Of a stretch of 64,000 nucleotides of DNA, positions 54,822 through 62,458 are shown piece after piece. Numbering within the stretch: position 1 is the first letter of the stretch; every line of letters begins with the position of its first letter. The notes under the pieces are model-generated. The model saw only the letters and a program-made list of their open reading frames with translations. It had not been told where the DNA came from and did not search any database. This DNA is from a bacterium (GTDB lineage Bacteria; Eisenbacteria; RBG-16-71-46; CAIMUX01): positions 1 through 64,000 of the forward strand of contig JAUIHP010000005.1 of assembly GCA_030431975.1 (NCBI GenBank), given 5' to 3'. The translations under genes were made by a program, and so were the position numbers.

Positions 54822-56154
54822 GCGATTCCCCGTTCACTCCGGCCACCTGCTGCAGCCGGTTCAAAGTTTCCTCGAGAGATCCGGACTCACCGATCTGCTG
54901 CAGCCGAAACGCGTCAATCTCAGCCATGCGTTGCAGCGCTTCGTCGGCGGTCGGATTACCACCCGGGACATACGCACCGAGTTGAATCAGATCCTCGATG
55001 TCTTCATAAGCTGCCAGCCAGTTGCGGACTCGCCCCTGCGCTTCGCGCACCGCCGGGTCGCAAATTTGTGGCGCAAGGCGCGAGATCGATGCCAGGACGT
55101 CGACGGCCGGGTAGTGATTCCGGTTGGCCAGCTTTCGCGAAAGGACGATGTGCCCGTCCAGAACAGACCGTGCACTGTCGGCGACAGGATCGGAAAGGTC
55201 GTCACCTTCCACCAAAACGGTGTAGAGACCGGTCACGGATCCACGGCTCGACTGTCCGGCACGTTCGAGTAGACGCGGCAGGAGAGTAAAGACGGACGGA
55301 GTGAAACCGCGGGTTGTCGGCGGTTCTCCGCGTGTCAGTCCGATCTCGCGTTGGGCCAGGGCCACACGCGTCAGCGAATCCATGAGCAGAAGCACGTCCA
55401 TTCCGCGGTCACGGAACGACTCGGCCATGCGAGTGGCAGAGAAGGCTGCGGCGACACGCCGAAGGGGTGGCTCGTCCGCGGTCGAAACGACGACGACGGA
55501 ACGCTGGCGTCCCTCCGGTCCCAGGTCCCGCTCGATGAACTCACGTACTTCACGTCCGCGCTCGCCGACCAGGGCCACGACGATGACGTCGGCCTGGGTC
55601 TGGCGCGCAATCTCGCCCAGAAGCACGGACTTCCCGACACCGCTGCCGGCAAAGATTCCCATGCGCTGTCCACGCCCGATGTTGAGCAGTCCGTCGATGA
55701 CACGGATTCCGGTACCGAGTTGCGTTTCGATCCGGCGACGGCTCATGGGCGACGGCGTCTGCGGCCGTACCGAGACGTTGCGTGTGTTCCGCAATGGACC
55801 TTCGTCATCGATGGGGCGACCCAGCGCGTCGACAACTCGCCCGAGAAGTCCGAGTCCTTCTGGAATGAGCAGCTCGGTCTGTCCTCCACGCACGCGTGCT
55901 CCCGGAGCCAGTCCCTCGGAAAACCCGTAGGTCATGAGGAGAAGGTGATCGTTCTGGAAGCCGACGACCTCGGCCGTCTCCAGCTCGCCGTCCGGACGTT
56001 CGATGTAGCAAACTTCACCGATGGACGCTTTCGGTCCCACGGATTCAACGAGTGGACCGGTCACCCGAACGATTCGTCCCGTGGACGTCGCGGGTTGGGT
56101 CCTGCGAATCCGGTCGCTGCAGTCGCCGAGCAGCTGAACGAAGTCGTGACTCAT
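54616..56154 (-). CDS. fliI: Flagellum-specific ATPase FliI (with out-of-frame extension into fliJ)
   Basis: FliI energises flagellar export and is homologous to F1-ATPase beta. The core is complete: GIFAGSGVGKSVLLGE as Walker A near 168-182, ERGREVREFIERDLGPEG, DSLTRVALAQREIGL and AYVPGGNPTADEALQRM near the end of the usual family length. The frame as sequenced runs on to 512 residues; the last ~70 are Gly/Ala/Ser-rich and are simply fliJ read in another frame. In the neighbouring frame a TGA at 54836-54834 lies 12 bases before the fliJ ATG and would end FliI at about 439 residues, the standard length. Either a true long overlap or a one-base indel near the 3' end explains this. Confidence 0.93.
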   Translation of the reverse strand: MSHDFVQLLGDCSDRIRRTQPATSTGRIVRVTGPLVESVGPKASIGEVCYIERPDGELETAEVVGFQNDHLLLMTYGFSEGLAPGARVRGGQTELLIPEGLGLLGRVVDALGRPIDDEGPLRNTRNVSVRPQTPSPMSRRRIETQLGTGIRVIDGLLNIGRGQRMGIFAGSGVGKSVLLGEIARQTQADVIVVALVGERGREVREFIERDLGPEGRQRSVVVVSTADEPPLRRVAAAFSATRMAESFRDRGMDVLLLMDSLTRVALAQREIGLTRGEPPTTRGFTPSVFTLLPRLLERAGQSSRGSVTGLYTVLVEGDDLSDPVADSARSVLDGHIVLSRKLANRNHYPAVDVLASISRLAPQICDPAVREAQGRVRNWLAAYEDIEDLIQLGAYVPGGNPTADEALQRMAEIDAFRLQQIGESGSLEETLNRLQQVAGVNGESHEEVPLSAAGARTTPGNAGQGSRAGARGLGLAGSQDSGGPLTAARTVGSLESGTSRLGSAGTAQLGRG

Positions 56155-56825
56155 GCAGCCTCTCCTTCGTCATTCACCTCAGGATCCGACTCGTCCGGAG
56201 CCTCCTCGAGGAAATCCTCACGCTGTGAAGTGAGAACAGACTGGATACGGCTCCAACGTTCCCGGAATCGCGCGTCCCATCCGCCGAGCTCGGAATCAAT
56301 GGTCACCTCGCCGACCAGCAGAGTCGGGTCCGCCTCAAACGAAAGATTGTCGGGCAGGTGACACTTGCGCTCTTCGACCACGTCGAGGGAATCCGGGGCC
56401 AGCCGCACTGTGACGTCCGCGGCCTTCTTCAGGTCGCCCACGAGTTCCATCAGGAGTTCTTCCATCTTCTCCGGATGGTTCTTCACTTCGTATCCGACCA
56501 TCGCATGCGAGATCTCTCCCGCCAGGCCGAGAATGGGCTTGGAAAGATTCTCGAGAAGTTGGTCGCGCCGGACCTGAAGGTCGCGCGCCGCGTCACCCAA
56601 TGCGTCCAAGGTGTTCTGGAGGTTGGCGTCCAGCCCACGAAGGTAGCTCTCGACTTCCTGAGACGCCTCGGCCCGGCCAACGAGGACACCCTCGCGCCGG
56701 GCTTCTGCGATTTGGTCCTCGGAAAAGCCGAACTGCTCAGCCAGTCGGTTCGACTGCTGCGTGCGGGCCACCTTCAGTTCGAAGGTCTCTCCGGAAAGCG
56801 CCGGTTCGCGGAAGAGCTTACTCAA
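56151..56825 (-). CDS. fliH: Flagellar assembly protein FliH
   Basis: FliH is the export-ATPase regulator and peripheral stalk that links FliI to FliN. The 224-residue protein has an N-terminal charged part, a long helical middle with alternating charge (about 30-100), and a C-terminal domain with GEISHAMVGYEVKNHPEKMEELL and DPTLLVGEVTIDSELGGWDAR, typical of FliH/YscL. It overlaps both neighbours, fliI by 4 bases and fliG by 8. Confidence 0.9.
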   Translation of the reverse strand: MSKLFREPALSGETFELKVARTQQSNRLAEQFGFSEDQIAEARREGVLVGRAEASQEVESYLRGLDANLQNTLDALGDAARDLQVRRDQLLENLSKPILGLAGEISHAMVGYEVKNHPEKMEELLMELVGDLKKAADVTVRLAPDSLDVVEERKCHLPDNLSFEADPTLLVGEVTIDSELGGWDARFRERWSRIQSVLTSQREDFLEEAPDESDPEVNDEGEAA

Positions 56826-57834
56826 TCAAACGCTCCGACTCTCCGCGCGAGATGTGAACCTCGCCCGACTCGTCGAGTCTGCGCACGGTGTCGACGACGC
56901 GACGCTGGGCTTCTTCGACCTGCTTGAGCGGTACCGGACCCATGTACTCGAGTTCGTCCCGCAACATCTCGGCCGCTCTCTGCGAGAGATTCCGGAAGAT
57001 GATCCCTTTGAGATCCTCCGAGGCGAGCTTGAGTGCCACGGCGAGATCGCGGGAGTCCACGTCCTTGAGCAGTCGTTGCACTTCCTTGTCGCCGAGCTGG
57101 AGGATGTCCTCGAAGACGAACATGAGACTGCGGATGCTGGTGGCCAGGTCCGGGTCTTCGTCTTCCAAACGGGCCATGATGTTCTTTTCTGTGGCCCGGT
57201 CGACACTGTTCAGCATCTCCGCGACCGCCTGGACACCACCCAGTCGCGCTCTGGAAGCCCGGACCATTCCGGCGAGGTGCTGTTCGAGCACACCCTCGAT
57301 CTCGCGAATCATTTCCGGAGAAATCTGTTCCATCGTCGCCATCCGCGCGATGACCGAAGGCTGAACTTCCGGGGACAGAGCCGAAAGAACCGGAGCGGCA
57401 TGTGCCGGATTGAGCTGTACGAGAATCAGAGCAATGGTTTGCGGGTGCTCACTCTGGATGAAGGTCACGAGCTGCTTTGGGTCGACCCTGTTGAGCATGT
57501 TCATGTGGAAGACGTCGCCCGAGGCGTGTTCCGTCAGACGCTCGAGAATCTCCTGCGCCTTCTCCGTGCCCATCGCCTGCACGAGCATTTCGCGGGCCAC
57601 CTCCACACCGCCCTCCGAAACGTAGACCTGGGCTTTGACCAGGTCCTCGAACTCGTGAAGAACGGTGTCGCGGTCTTCCGCCGGGATTTCGTTCAGGACC
57701 GCAATCTCCGCGGCAAGCTGCTCGACTTCCTCGTGGTGAAGCCAACGAAAAACCTTGGCTGCGGTGTCCGAGCCCATGGCCACGAGGACGGTGGCGGCCT
57801 TCTGCATTCCTGAGAGTTTGTTCTTGGCCGGCAT
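56818..57834 (-). CDS. fliG: Flagellar motor switch protein FliG
   Basis: FliG is the C-ring protein that contacts the stators and FliF. The 338-residue protein has the three FliG domains. The middle domain shows the EHPQTIALIL motif near 129-138 that contacts FliM. The C-terminal domain includes the charged torque helix (DVDSRDLAVALKLASEDLKG, SQRAAEMLRDELEYMGPV). The length is normal. It lies 2 bases after fliF. Confidence 0.97.
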   Translation of the reverse strand: MPAKNKLSGMQKAATVLVAMGSDTAAKVFRWLHHEEVEQLAAEIAVLNEIPAEDRDTVLHEFEDLVKAQVYVSEGGVEVAREMLVQAMGTEKAQEILERLTEHASGDVFHMNMLNRVDPKQLVTFIQSEHPQTIALILVQLNPAHAAPVLSALSPEVQPSVIARMATMEQISPEMIREIEGVLEQHLAGMVRASRARLGGVQAVAEMLNSVDRATEKNIMARLEDEDPDLATSIRSLMFVFEDILQLGDKEVQRLLKDVDSRDLAVALKLASEDLKGIIFRNLSQRAAEMLRDELEYMGPVPLKQVEEAQRRVVDTVRRLDESGEVHISRGESERLIE

Positions 57835-57836
57835 GG

Positions 57837-59312
57837 CTAGCCCATATCCTCTTTCATGAGAGTTCGGATGAGCCTACTGACTTCCTCGGGTCGGGCTTTG
57901 GCCAGCTCGACGATCCGGCCGCGAAGGATCTCGGATTCGTTGATCTTCTGGGTCAGAAGTGGATTCCCCTCCAACTCTGGTTCCTCTACCACCTCCACTT
58001 CCGGAAGCGGATTGAAGATCGGCGATTTGCGGATGGCGCGAATGGCAAGAAAGAGGACGGCGCCGATGAGCGCGATGCTCGCGACCCGACCGCCGATGGA
58101 GAGAAGCATTTGATTGCGCCGGGCCGCGGCCATTCCTCGCTTCTCTTCTTCTCGGATGGAGTTGTCGAAAGCGATGTTCTCGACCGTGACCTCGTCCCCA
58201 CGGTTGGCGTCGAAACCGATCGCGGACCGGATGATGTTCTGGAACTTTGTCATCTCATCGTCCGACCGCGGGACGTAAGCCTTTTCTCCATCGGCTCCGT
58301 CTTCGTAGGTTCCGTCGACGAAGACCGAGGCCGTAATGCGGCTGACTCGTCCGGCCGGAACCGAGGTGTGCTCGACCGTCTTCGAGATGTCGTAGTTGGT
58401 CGTTCCCGTCTCGGACGTCGTTCCGTCCTGTTCCGTCGAGTTGGTCAGAACCTCCGACCGGACGACCGGGTTGTCCGCATCGAACGACTCGACCGTTCTC
58501 TCCTTCTTCTCGAAGTCCATCTCGACCGCGATCCGGGTCACGGACTTTCCAGGTCCGAGAACCGCCTGAAGCAGCGACTCGACCTTCTCGGAGAGTTCCG
58601 CCTCTTTGCTTTGAACCAGTTCGAGTTGATCGGCGGAGACGCCCATCTCCTTGTTTCCACCGGGCCGACTGAGAAGGTTACCTTCGGTGTCGAGAACGGT
58701 GACGTGATCCGGGCGCAGTCCTTCGACGGCCGAAGAAACGAGGTGAACGATGCCGGCAATCTGTCCGCCGCCGAGGCGGGCTCCGGAACGAAGTTGGACG
58801 ACGACGGATGCCGTGGCCGGCTTTTCCTCGTCGAGGAAGAGACTGGGTTCGGGCGTCACCAGGTGCACCCTTGCCGTCATGATTTCGGTCAGGGTCTGGA
58901 CGCTCCGGGCGATCTCTCCTTCGAGAGCGCGTCGGTGTTGCAGCTTCTGGACGAAGTCGGTCCAACCCAGCTTGCTCGTGTCCATGAGTTCGTAGCCCGT
59001 CCCCGACGAGGGCAGACCCTCACCGGCCAGCGCGATTCGAACCTCGTGGACACGATCCCGTGGGACCTTGACCATCTGGCCACCCTGACTCAACTCGTAC
59101 GGCGTTCCATCCGCCTTCAGGCGATCGACGATGAGCGAGGCGTCGGCAGTCTCCAGCTTGGAGTAGAGAACGGCATACTCCGGCTCCGAAGCCCAAAACA
59201 TAACGAGAACCATGAGCAGGGCGATGGCCCCACTCACGGTTCCGAAGAGGATCTTTTGGTTTGGCGTCAAGCGAACCCAGAGCTCGCGAAGCCTCTCCAG
59301 CGCGTGATTCAA
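57837..59312 (-). CDS. fliF: Flagellar MS-ring protein FliF
   Basis: FliF forms the MS ring around the export gate. The 491-residue protein has a membrane helix at about 25-44 and periplasmic ring-building motifs (EYAVLYSKLETADASLIVDR, GSGTGYEL-like SSGTGYELMDTSKLGWTDF, ARVHLVTPEPSLFLDEEKPA). A second membrane helix at about 415-432 follows, and then the C-terminal FliG-binding tail (ILRGRIVELAKARPEEVSRL). The protein is slightly shorter than in enterics. A 94-base gap with no recognised feature separates it from fliE. Confidence 0.97.
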   Translation of the reverse strand: MNHALERLRELWVRLTPNQKILFGTVSGAIALLMVLVMFWASEPEYAVLYSKLETADASLIVDRLKADGTPYELSQGGQMVKVPRDRVHEVRIALAGEGLPSSGTGYELMDTSKLGWTDFVQKLQHRRALEGEIARSVQTLTEIMTARVHLVTPEPSLFLDEEKPATASVVVQLRSGARLGGGQIAGIVHLVSSAVEGLRPDHVTVLDTEGNLLSRPGGNKEMGVSADQLELVQSKEAELSEKVESLLQAVLGPGKSVTRIAVEMDFEKKERTVESFDADNPVVRSEVLTNSTEQDGTTSETGTTNYDISKTVEHTSVPAGRVSRITASVFVDGTYEDGADGEKAYVPRSDDEMTKFQNIIRSAIGFDANRGDEVTVENIAFDNSIREEEKRGMAAARRNQMLLSIGGRVASIALIGAVLFLAIRAIRKSPIFNPLPEVEVVEEPELEGNPLLTQKINESEILRGRIVELAKARPEEVSRLIRTLMKEDMG

Positions 59313-59406
59313 CTCGGTCTACCTACTTACTCTTCCGTGCCGTCCTCAGACATCAACGAGGCTGGCGTCGGCGAATCGATTCCGCCCGCAGCCCGCGTCC
59401 CGTTCA

Positions 59407-59757
59407 TCAAATCTGCGTCCTCATCACTTCCTGATAGGCTCCGATCAGCCGGTTCCGGATCTCCTGCGTCAATCGCATGGCGATGGACGCTTCGTGCGCC
59501 GCAATGGCAACGTCATGAAGCTCCGCTTCCCCTCGCACAAACGACTCGAACTGCGCCTTGGAGTTGTGCTGCAGGGCGTTCACACCGTCGACGAACTCCG
59601 ACACGGTTTCCTTGAAACCCGTGCCTTGGGCTCCCCCCGCTGCCGCGGACCCGGCCGCACCGATGTTCGAAGGACTCGGGTCGAGGCGACGACCTCCACC
59701 CAACTCGGAAGGCGGCAGGATTCGGGCGGCGCCCGCACCGGATACTGGGTTCGGCAT
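59407..59757 (-). CDS. fliE: Flagellar hook-basal body protein FliE
   Basis: FliE links the MS ring to the rod. The 116-residue protein has a Gly/Ala/Pro-rich start (about 1-45) and the conserved helical part FKETVSEFVDGVNALQHNSKAQFE, HDVAIAAHEASIAMRLTQEI and NRLIGAYQEVMRTQI at the C-terminus. It lies 14 bases after flgC. Confidence 0.93.
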   Translation of the reverse strand: MPNPVSGAGAARILPPSELGGGRRLDPSPSNIGAAGSAAAGGAQGTGFKETVSEFVDGVNALQHNSKAQFESFVRGEAELHDVAIAAHEASIAMRLTQEIRNRLIGAYQEVMRTQI

Positions 59758-59771
59758 CTAGTTCTTCTCCT

Positions 59772-60287
59772 TTAACGGGCCAGGTCCAGGGCGGCGTCCG
59801 CCATGGTCTTAGCCGCGCCGAGCGCAGCGACGTTGGCTTCGTAGGCCCGGGCTGCCACCATCAGCAGGACCAGTTCCTGGGCCGAGTCGACATTGGGCAT
59901 CCGAACATTTCCCTCTGCATCCGCATCCGGATGCGCCGGATCGTGGACGAGAAGGAACTCAGACTCGTCGGCAACGACTTCCGCACCCACCTGTGGCGGA
60001 TCCCCACCCGCACCCGGCCGGCTACCGAACACAGCCTGAATGTCCCGATGCGCAGAATGGGTGGTCACGACCGGAGCTTGCTCGTAGTCCGGAATACGCG
60101 CTCCGCCACCAGCCTCGGCGTCGGCCACGGCCTCGAATGTGACGACCTGCCGCCGATAGGGATCTCCCGACTCGGTCCTCGTCGTGTGGACGTTGGCCAG
60201 GTTCTCGGCGGAGACGTCCATCTGACGGCGTTGGGCGTGAAGGCCGCTGCCTGAGATATCGAGTCCGGAGAGATAGCGAATCTTCAT
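59772..60287 (-). CDS. flgC: Flagellar rod protein FlgC
   Basis: FlgC is a proximal rod subunit. The 171-residue protein has the N-terminal rod motif (LSGLDISGSGLHAQRRQMDV, SAENLANVHTTRTESGDPYRR), a variable middle and the C-terminal helix (VDSAQELVLLMVAARAYEAN, KTMADAALDLAR). FlgC usually ends with such a helix. It is 17 bases after flgB. Confidence 0.95.
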   Translation of the reverse strand: MKIRYLSGLDISGSGLHAQRRQMDVSAENLANVHTTRTESGDPYRRQVVTFEAVADAEAGGGARIPDYEQAPVVTTHSAHRDIQAVFGSRPGAGGDPPQVGAEVVADESEFLLVHDPAHPDADAEGNVRMPNVDSAQELVLLMVAARAYEANVAALGAAKTMADAALDLAR

Positions 60288-60304
60288 CGTTCAGCTCTCT
60301 TCGC

Positions 60305-60703
60305 CTAGCCCTGTGAGTCGATGGCCTGCATCAGGCCCCGATAGCGATTGGCGACGAACTGGGCCAACGCCCTGTAGTGCATCGCGTTCTTCTGCAGCTC
60401 GATCATTTCTTCCTCTACGTCGACCGTTTCCGAGTCGCGAAAGGCGACATCGGCCAAGGTGGAGTTGCTCTCCGGCGGGACGATGTGCGCCGGGTGGGTC
60501 AATGTCGGCGAAGCCGGACGGCCCTCCCCGGGATCCGTCGACTCGCGCAGCAACTCTTCGAAACGAACCTCCTGGGGCCGGTAGCCGGGCGTGTTGACGT
60601 TGGCGATGTTCGAAGCGACGACTCGCTGCCGCAGCGACGACGCGTCCAGCGCCGCCTTTGCGTCGGTGAGCGCTCGATTTCCGAAAAGGAACTTCTCGAT
60701 CAT
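60305..60703 (-). CDS. flgB: Flagellar rod protein FlgB
   Basis: FlgB is the most proximal rod subunit and the first gene of the flagellar super-operon. From ATG 60703, with GGAGA upstream, the protein is 132 residues: MIEKFLFGNRALTDAKAALD then SNIANVNTPGYRPQEVRFEEL, and the C-terminal helix EEEMIELQKNAMHYRALAQF. The frame is open for 36 more codons upstream, but those cover the 5' hairpin and promoter leader, so they are not translated. Transcription likely starts near 60791 from the sigma-54 promoter. Confidence 0.95.
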   Translation of the reverse strand: MIEKFLFGNRALTDAKAALDASSLRQRVVASNIANVNTPGYRPQEVRFEELLRESTDPGEGRPASPTLTHPAHIVPPESNSTLADVAFRDSETVDVEEEMIELQKNAMHYRALAQFVANRYRGLMQAIDSQG

Positions 60704-60738
60704 CCCGTTGCATCTCCGTTTCTCAAACGCCACAGGGC

Positions 60739-60770
60739 CGGGAGCGGGCAGCCACGGCTCCCCGCTCCCG
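60739..60770 (-). promoter_or_regulatory. 5'-leader hairpin of the flgB operon
   Basis: CGGGAGCGGG and CCCGCTCCCG pair perfectly (10 bp, 12-base loop), 35 bases upstream of the flgB ATG and inside the leader predicted from the sigma-54 promoter. Such stems can protect the 5' end of a long polycistronic message or modulate early elongation. Confidence 0.5.
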
Positions 60771-60802
60771 AATCCCCGGACCCAGTGGGCCGGTCGTTTA
60801 CT

Positions 60803-60818
60803 AGAAAGCACCGTGCCA
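60803..60818 (-). promoter_or_regulatory. Sigma-54 promoter of the flgB operon
   Basis: Read on the minus strand, TGGCACG-GTGC-TTTCT matches the sigma-54 consensus TGGCACG-N4-TTGCW in all seven -24 bases and in TT and C of the -12 box (G replaced by T). Start of transcription is expected near 60791, about 88 bases before flgB. The adjacent sigma-54 activator gene supports the call. Confidence 0.65.
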
Positions 60819-60831
60819 TCTGGCGTCTTAC

Positions 60832-60846
60832 CCTCGGCTGCCGAGG
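60832..60846. repeat. Palindrome upstream of the sigma-54 promoter
   Basis: CCTCGG-CTG-CCGAGG lies 14 bases upstream of the -24 box. It could be a protein site or a small hairpin on transcripts from elsewhere; nothing ties it to a specific regulator. Confidence 0.35.
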
Positions 60847-60915
60847 TAATCCCTTGAAGGGACTTCGCTTGTTGTCATGACCGTGAACTCCCAGCGTGGG
60901 AATGTGCACGGGTGT

Positions 60916-60966
60916 GCGGCAAAGAATTCTCCAGGGGCGGCAAAGAACAGCCCGGTAGGCAAAACA
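60916..60966. promoter_or_regulatory. Three phased repeats, candidate enhancer for the flagellar sigma-54 activator
   Basis: GCGGCAAAGAA occurs exactly twice, at 60916-60926 and 60937-60947, 21 bases apart. A third GGCAAA core begins at 60958, 19 bases further. Spacing is about two helical turns, so all sit on one face. They lie roughly 100-150 bases upstream of the flgB sigma-54 promoter, the usual range for NtrC-family enhancers. Confidence 0.55.
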
Positions 60967-60977
60967 TCCCGTACGAG

Positions 60978-61006
60978 AAGCGGGCTCCCACTTTGGGAGC
61001 CCGCTT
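60978..61006 (-). terminator. Strong hairpin terminator after the sigma-54 activator gene
   Basis: A 13-bp perfect stem (AAGCGGGCTCCCA with TGGGAGCCCGCTT) has a 3-base loop, 52 bases after the regulator stop. The minus-strand tail is not T-rich, but the stem is the strongest in the window. It separates the regulator pair from the flgB operon. Confidence 0.7.
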
Positions 61007-61057
61007 TCCTCTTGCTCGAATAGACAGTGATGAAGACTCGCCGAATTGCCCGAGTGA

Positions 61058-62458
61058 CTAACTCGCCTGGTCCATCTCCAACCACTGGTTCCGGGCTCTC
61101 GCGTCCGCCTCGGCTTCCTGCCTGGAGTACAACGAAAGCTTGTTCCGGATCGTGCGGACACTCACTCCCAGACGCTTGGCCGTCCGGGTCCGATTCCCAC
61201 CTTCCTGTTCGAGAATCTCGAGTATCCAAGACTTCTCCCGCTCCGCGATGGTGTCGCCGACGGGTTCATTGTTCCGGCGCCCCGAAGAGTCGACGTCGAG
61301 CACCAGGTGCTGCGGCCCGACTTCGTCCTCGGAGCAAAGGATGACGGCACGTTCGACGGCGTTGATGAGCTCACGAACGTTCCCCGGCCAGTCATAGGCC
61401 AGCAGCGACTCCATGGCGGCGCGGCCGACCTTCAAGCCGTGTTTGTCATTGGCCTCTGCGGCGCGTCCCATGTAGTGCTGCGCCAGGAGCGGAATGTCAT
61501 CGCGTCGCTCGCGAAGCGGCTTCAGATGGATCGGAACGACGTTCAGCCTGTAGAAGAGATCCTCGCGGAAGCTTCCATCCTTGGCACGGTCCCGAAGGTC
61601 GGCGTTCGTCGTGGCGAGCACCCGCACGTCGACATTGACCGTCTCACGTCCGCCGACACGATAGAACTCCCGCTCCTGCAGGACCCGAAGCAGCTTCGGC
61701 TGCAGGGCCAGTTCCATCTCGCTGATCTCGTCGAGAAGCAGCGTTCCTCCGTTGGCCTGTTCGAAACGTCCCTGGGTCCGCCCCGTGGCGCCGGTGAACG
61801 ATCCTTTCTCGTGCCCAAAGAGTTCGGACTCGAGAAGCCCCGGCGGTACCGCCGCGCAGTTGATCTTGACGAAGGGCTTGTCCGCTCGCGTCGACGCTTC
61901 GTGAATGGCGCGCGCGACCAGTTCCTTGCCGGTTCCGCTCTCACCCTGAATGAGGACGGTCGACTGGGACGGCGAGACCAGGCGAATCGTGCTTCGCAGT
62001 TCGTCCATGGCCCGGGAACGCCCGACCAGGTTCTCCACTGCCACCTGTTGGGAGAGTTTCCCGCGCAGGTGCGTGTTCTCGCGACGCAACTGTCCGACTC
62101 CGGCGGCCCGTTCAACCGCCATCTCGACTCGATCCGCCGAGAACGGTTTCGTCAGATAGTCGAAAGCGCCCAGCCGCATCGACTCAACGGCGCTTTCGAC
62201 GGAGCCGTGGCCGGTCATCATGAGAACGGGAGTGTCGGGACACTGCTGCCGGATTTCCGGGAGCAGGGAGAGCCCATCTCTTCCCTTCATCCGGATATCG
62301 AGAAGCACGATCTCCGGCACAGTCTTCCCGACCTCGCGGAGTGCTTCCTCCGCTCCGGTCGCTTGGGTGACCTCGTAACCCTGTCGGGTCAGAGTTTGCT
62401 CGAGAAACTCGCGCAACAAAGGTTCATCATCAACGATGAGGATTCGTGATCTCGACAT
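61058..62458 (-). CDS. Sigma-54-dependent response regulator (FlrC/NtrC-like)
   Basis: This protein activates sigma-54 promoters after phosphorylation by its partner kinase. The 466-residue protein has a receiver with Asp54 (LLDIRMKG) and an AAA+ domain with Walker A GESGTGKE (172-179), the sigma-54-contacting loop GSFTGA (219-224), LLLDE (240-244) and [10 protein letters not shown] Fis-type helix-turn-helix (about 415-440: [20 protein letters not shown]) follows. Position just upstream of flgB and next to sigma-54 and enhancer-like elements makes it the flagellar master activator in the FlrC/FlbD sense (inference). It overlaps the kinase gene by one base. Confidence 0.93.
   Translation of the reverse strand: MSRSRILIVDDEPLLREFLEQTLTRQGYEVTQATGAEEALREVGKTVPEIVLLDIRMKGRDGLSLLPEIRQQCPDTPVLMMTGHGSVESAVESMRLGAFDYLTKPFSADRVEMAVERAAGVGQLRRENTHLRGKLSQQVAVENLVGRSRAMDELRSTIRLVSPSQSTVLIQGESGTGKELVARAIHEASTRADKPFVKINCAAVPPGLLESELFGHEKGSFTGATGRTQGRFEQANGGTLLLDEISEMELALQPKLLRVLQEREFYRVGGRETVNVDVRVLATTNADLRDRAKDGSFREDLFYRLNVVPIHLKPLRERRDDIPLLAQHYMGRAAEANDKHGLKVGRAAMESLLAYDWPGNVRELINAVERAVILCSEDEVGPQHLVLDVDSSGRRNNEPVGDTIAEREKSWILEILEQEGGNRTRTAKRLGVSVRTIRNKLSLYSRQEAEADARARNQWLEMDQAS

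Noticed and set aside
60851-60861. CCCTTGAAGGG sharing a CTTGAAG core with the icmF palindrome at 10854-10870
   Set aside because: The shared core is only seven bases and partly forced by the palindrome itself; the two loci have no common function. Could be revisited if more copies exist genome-wide.
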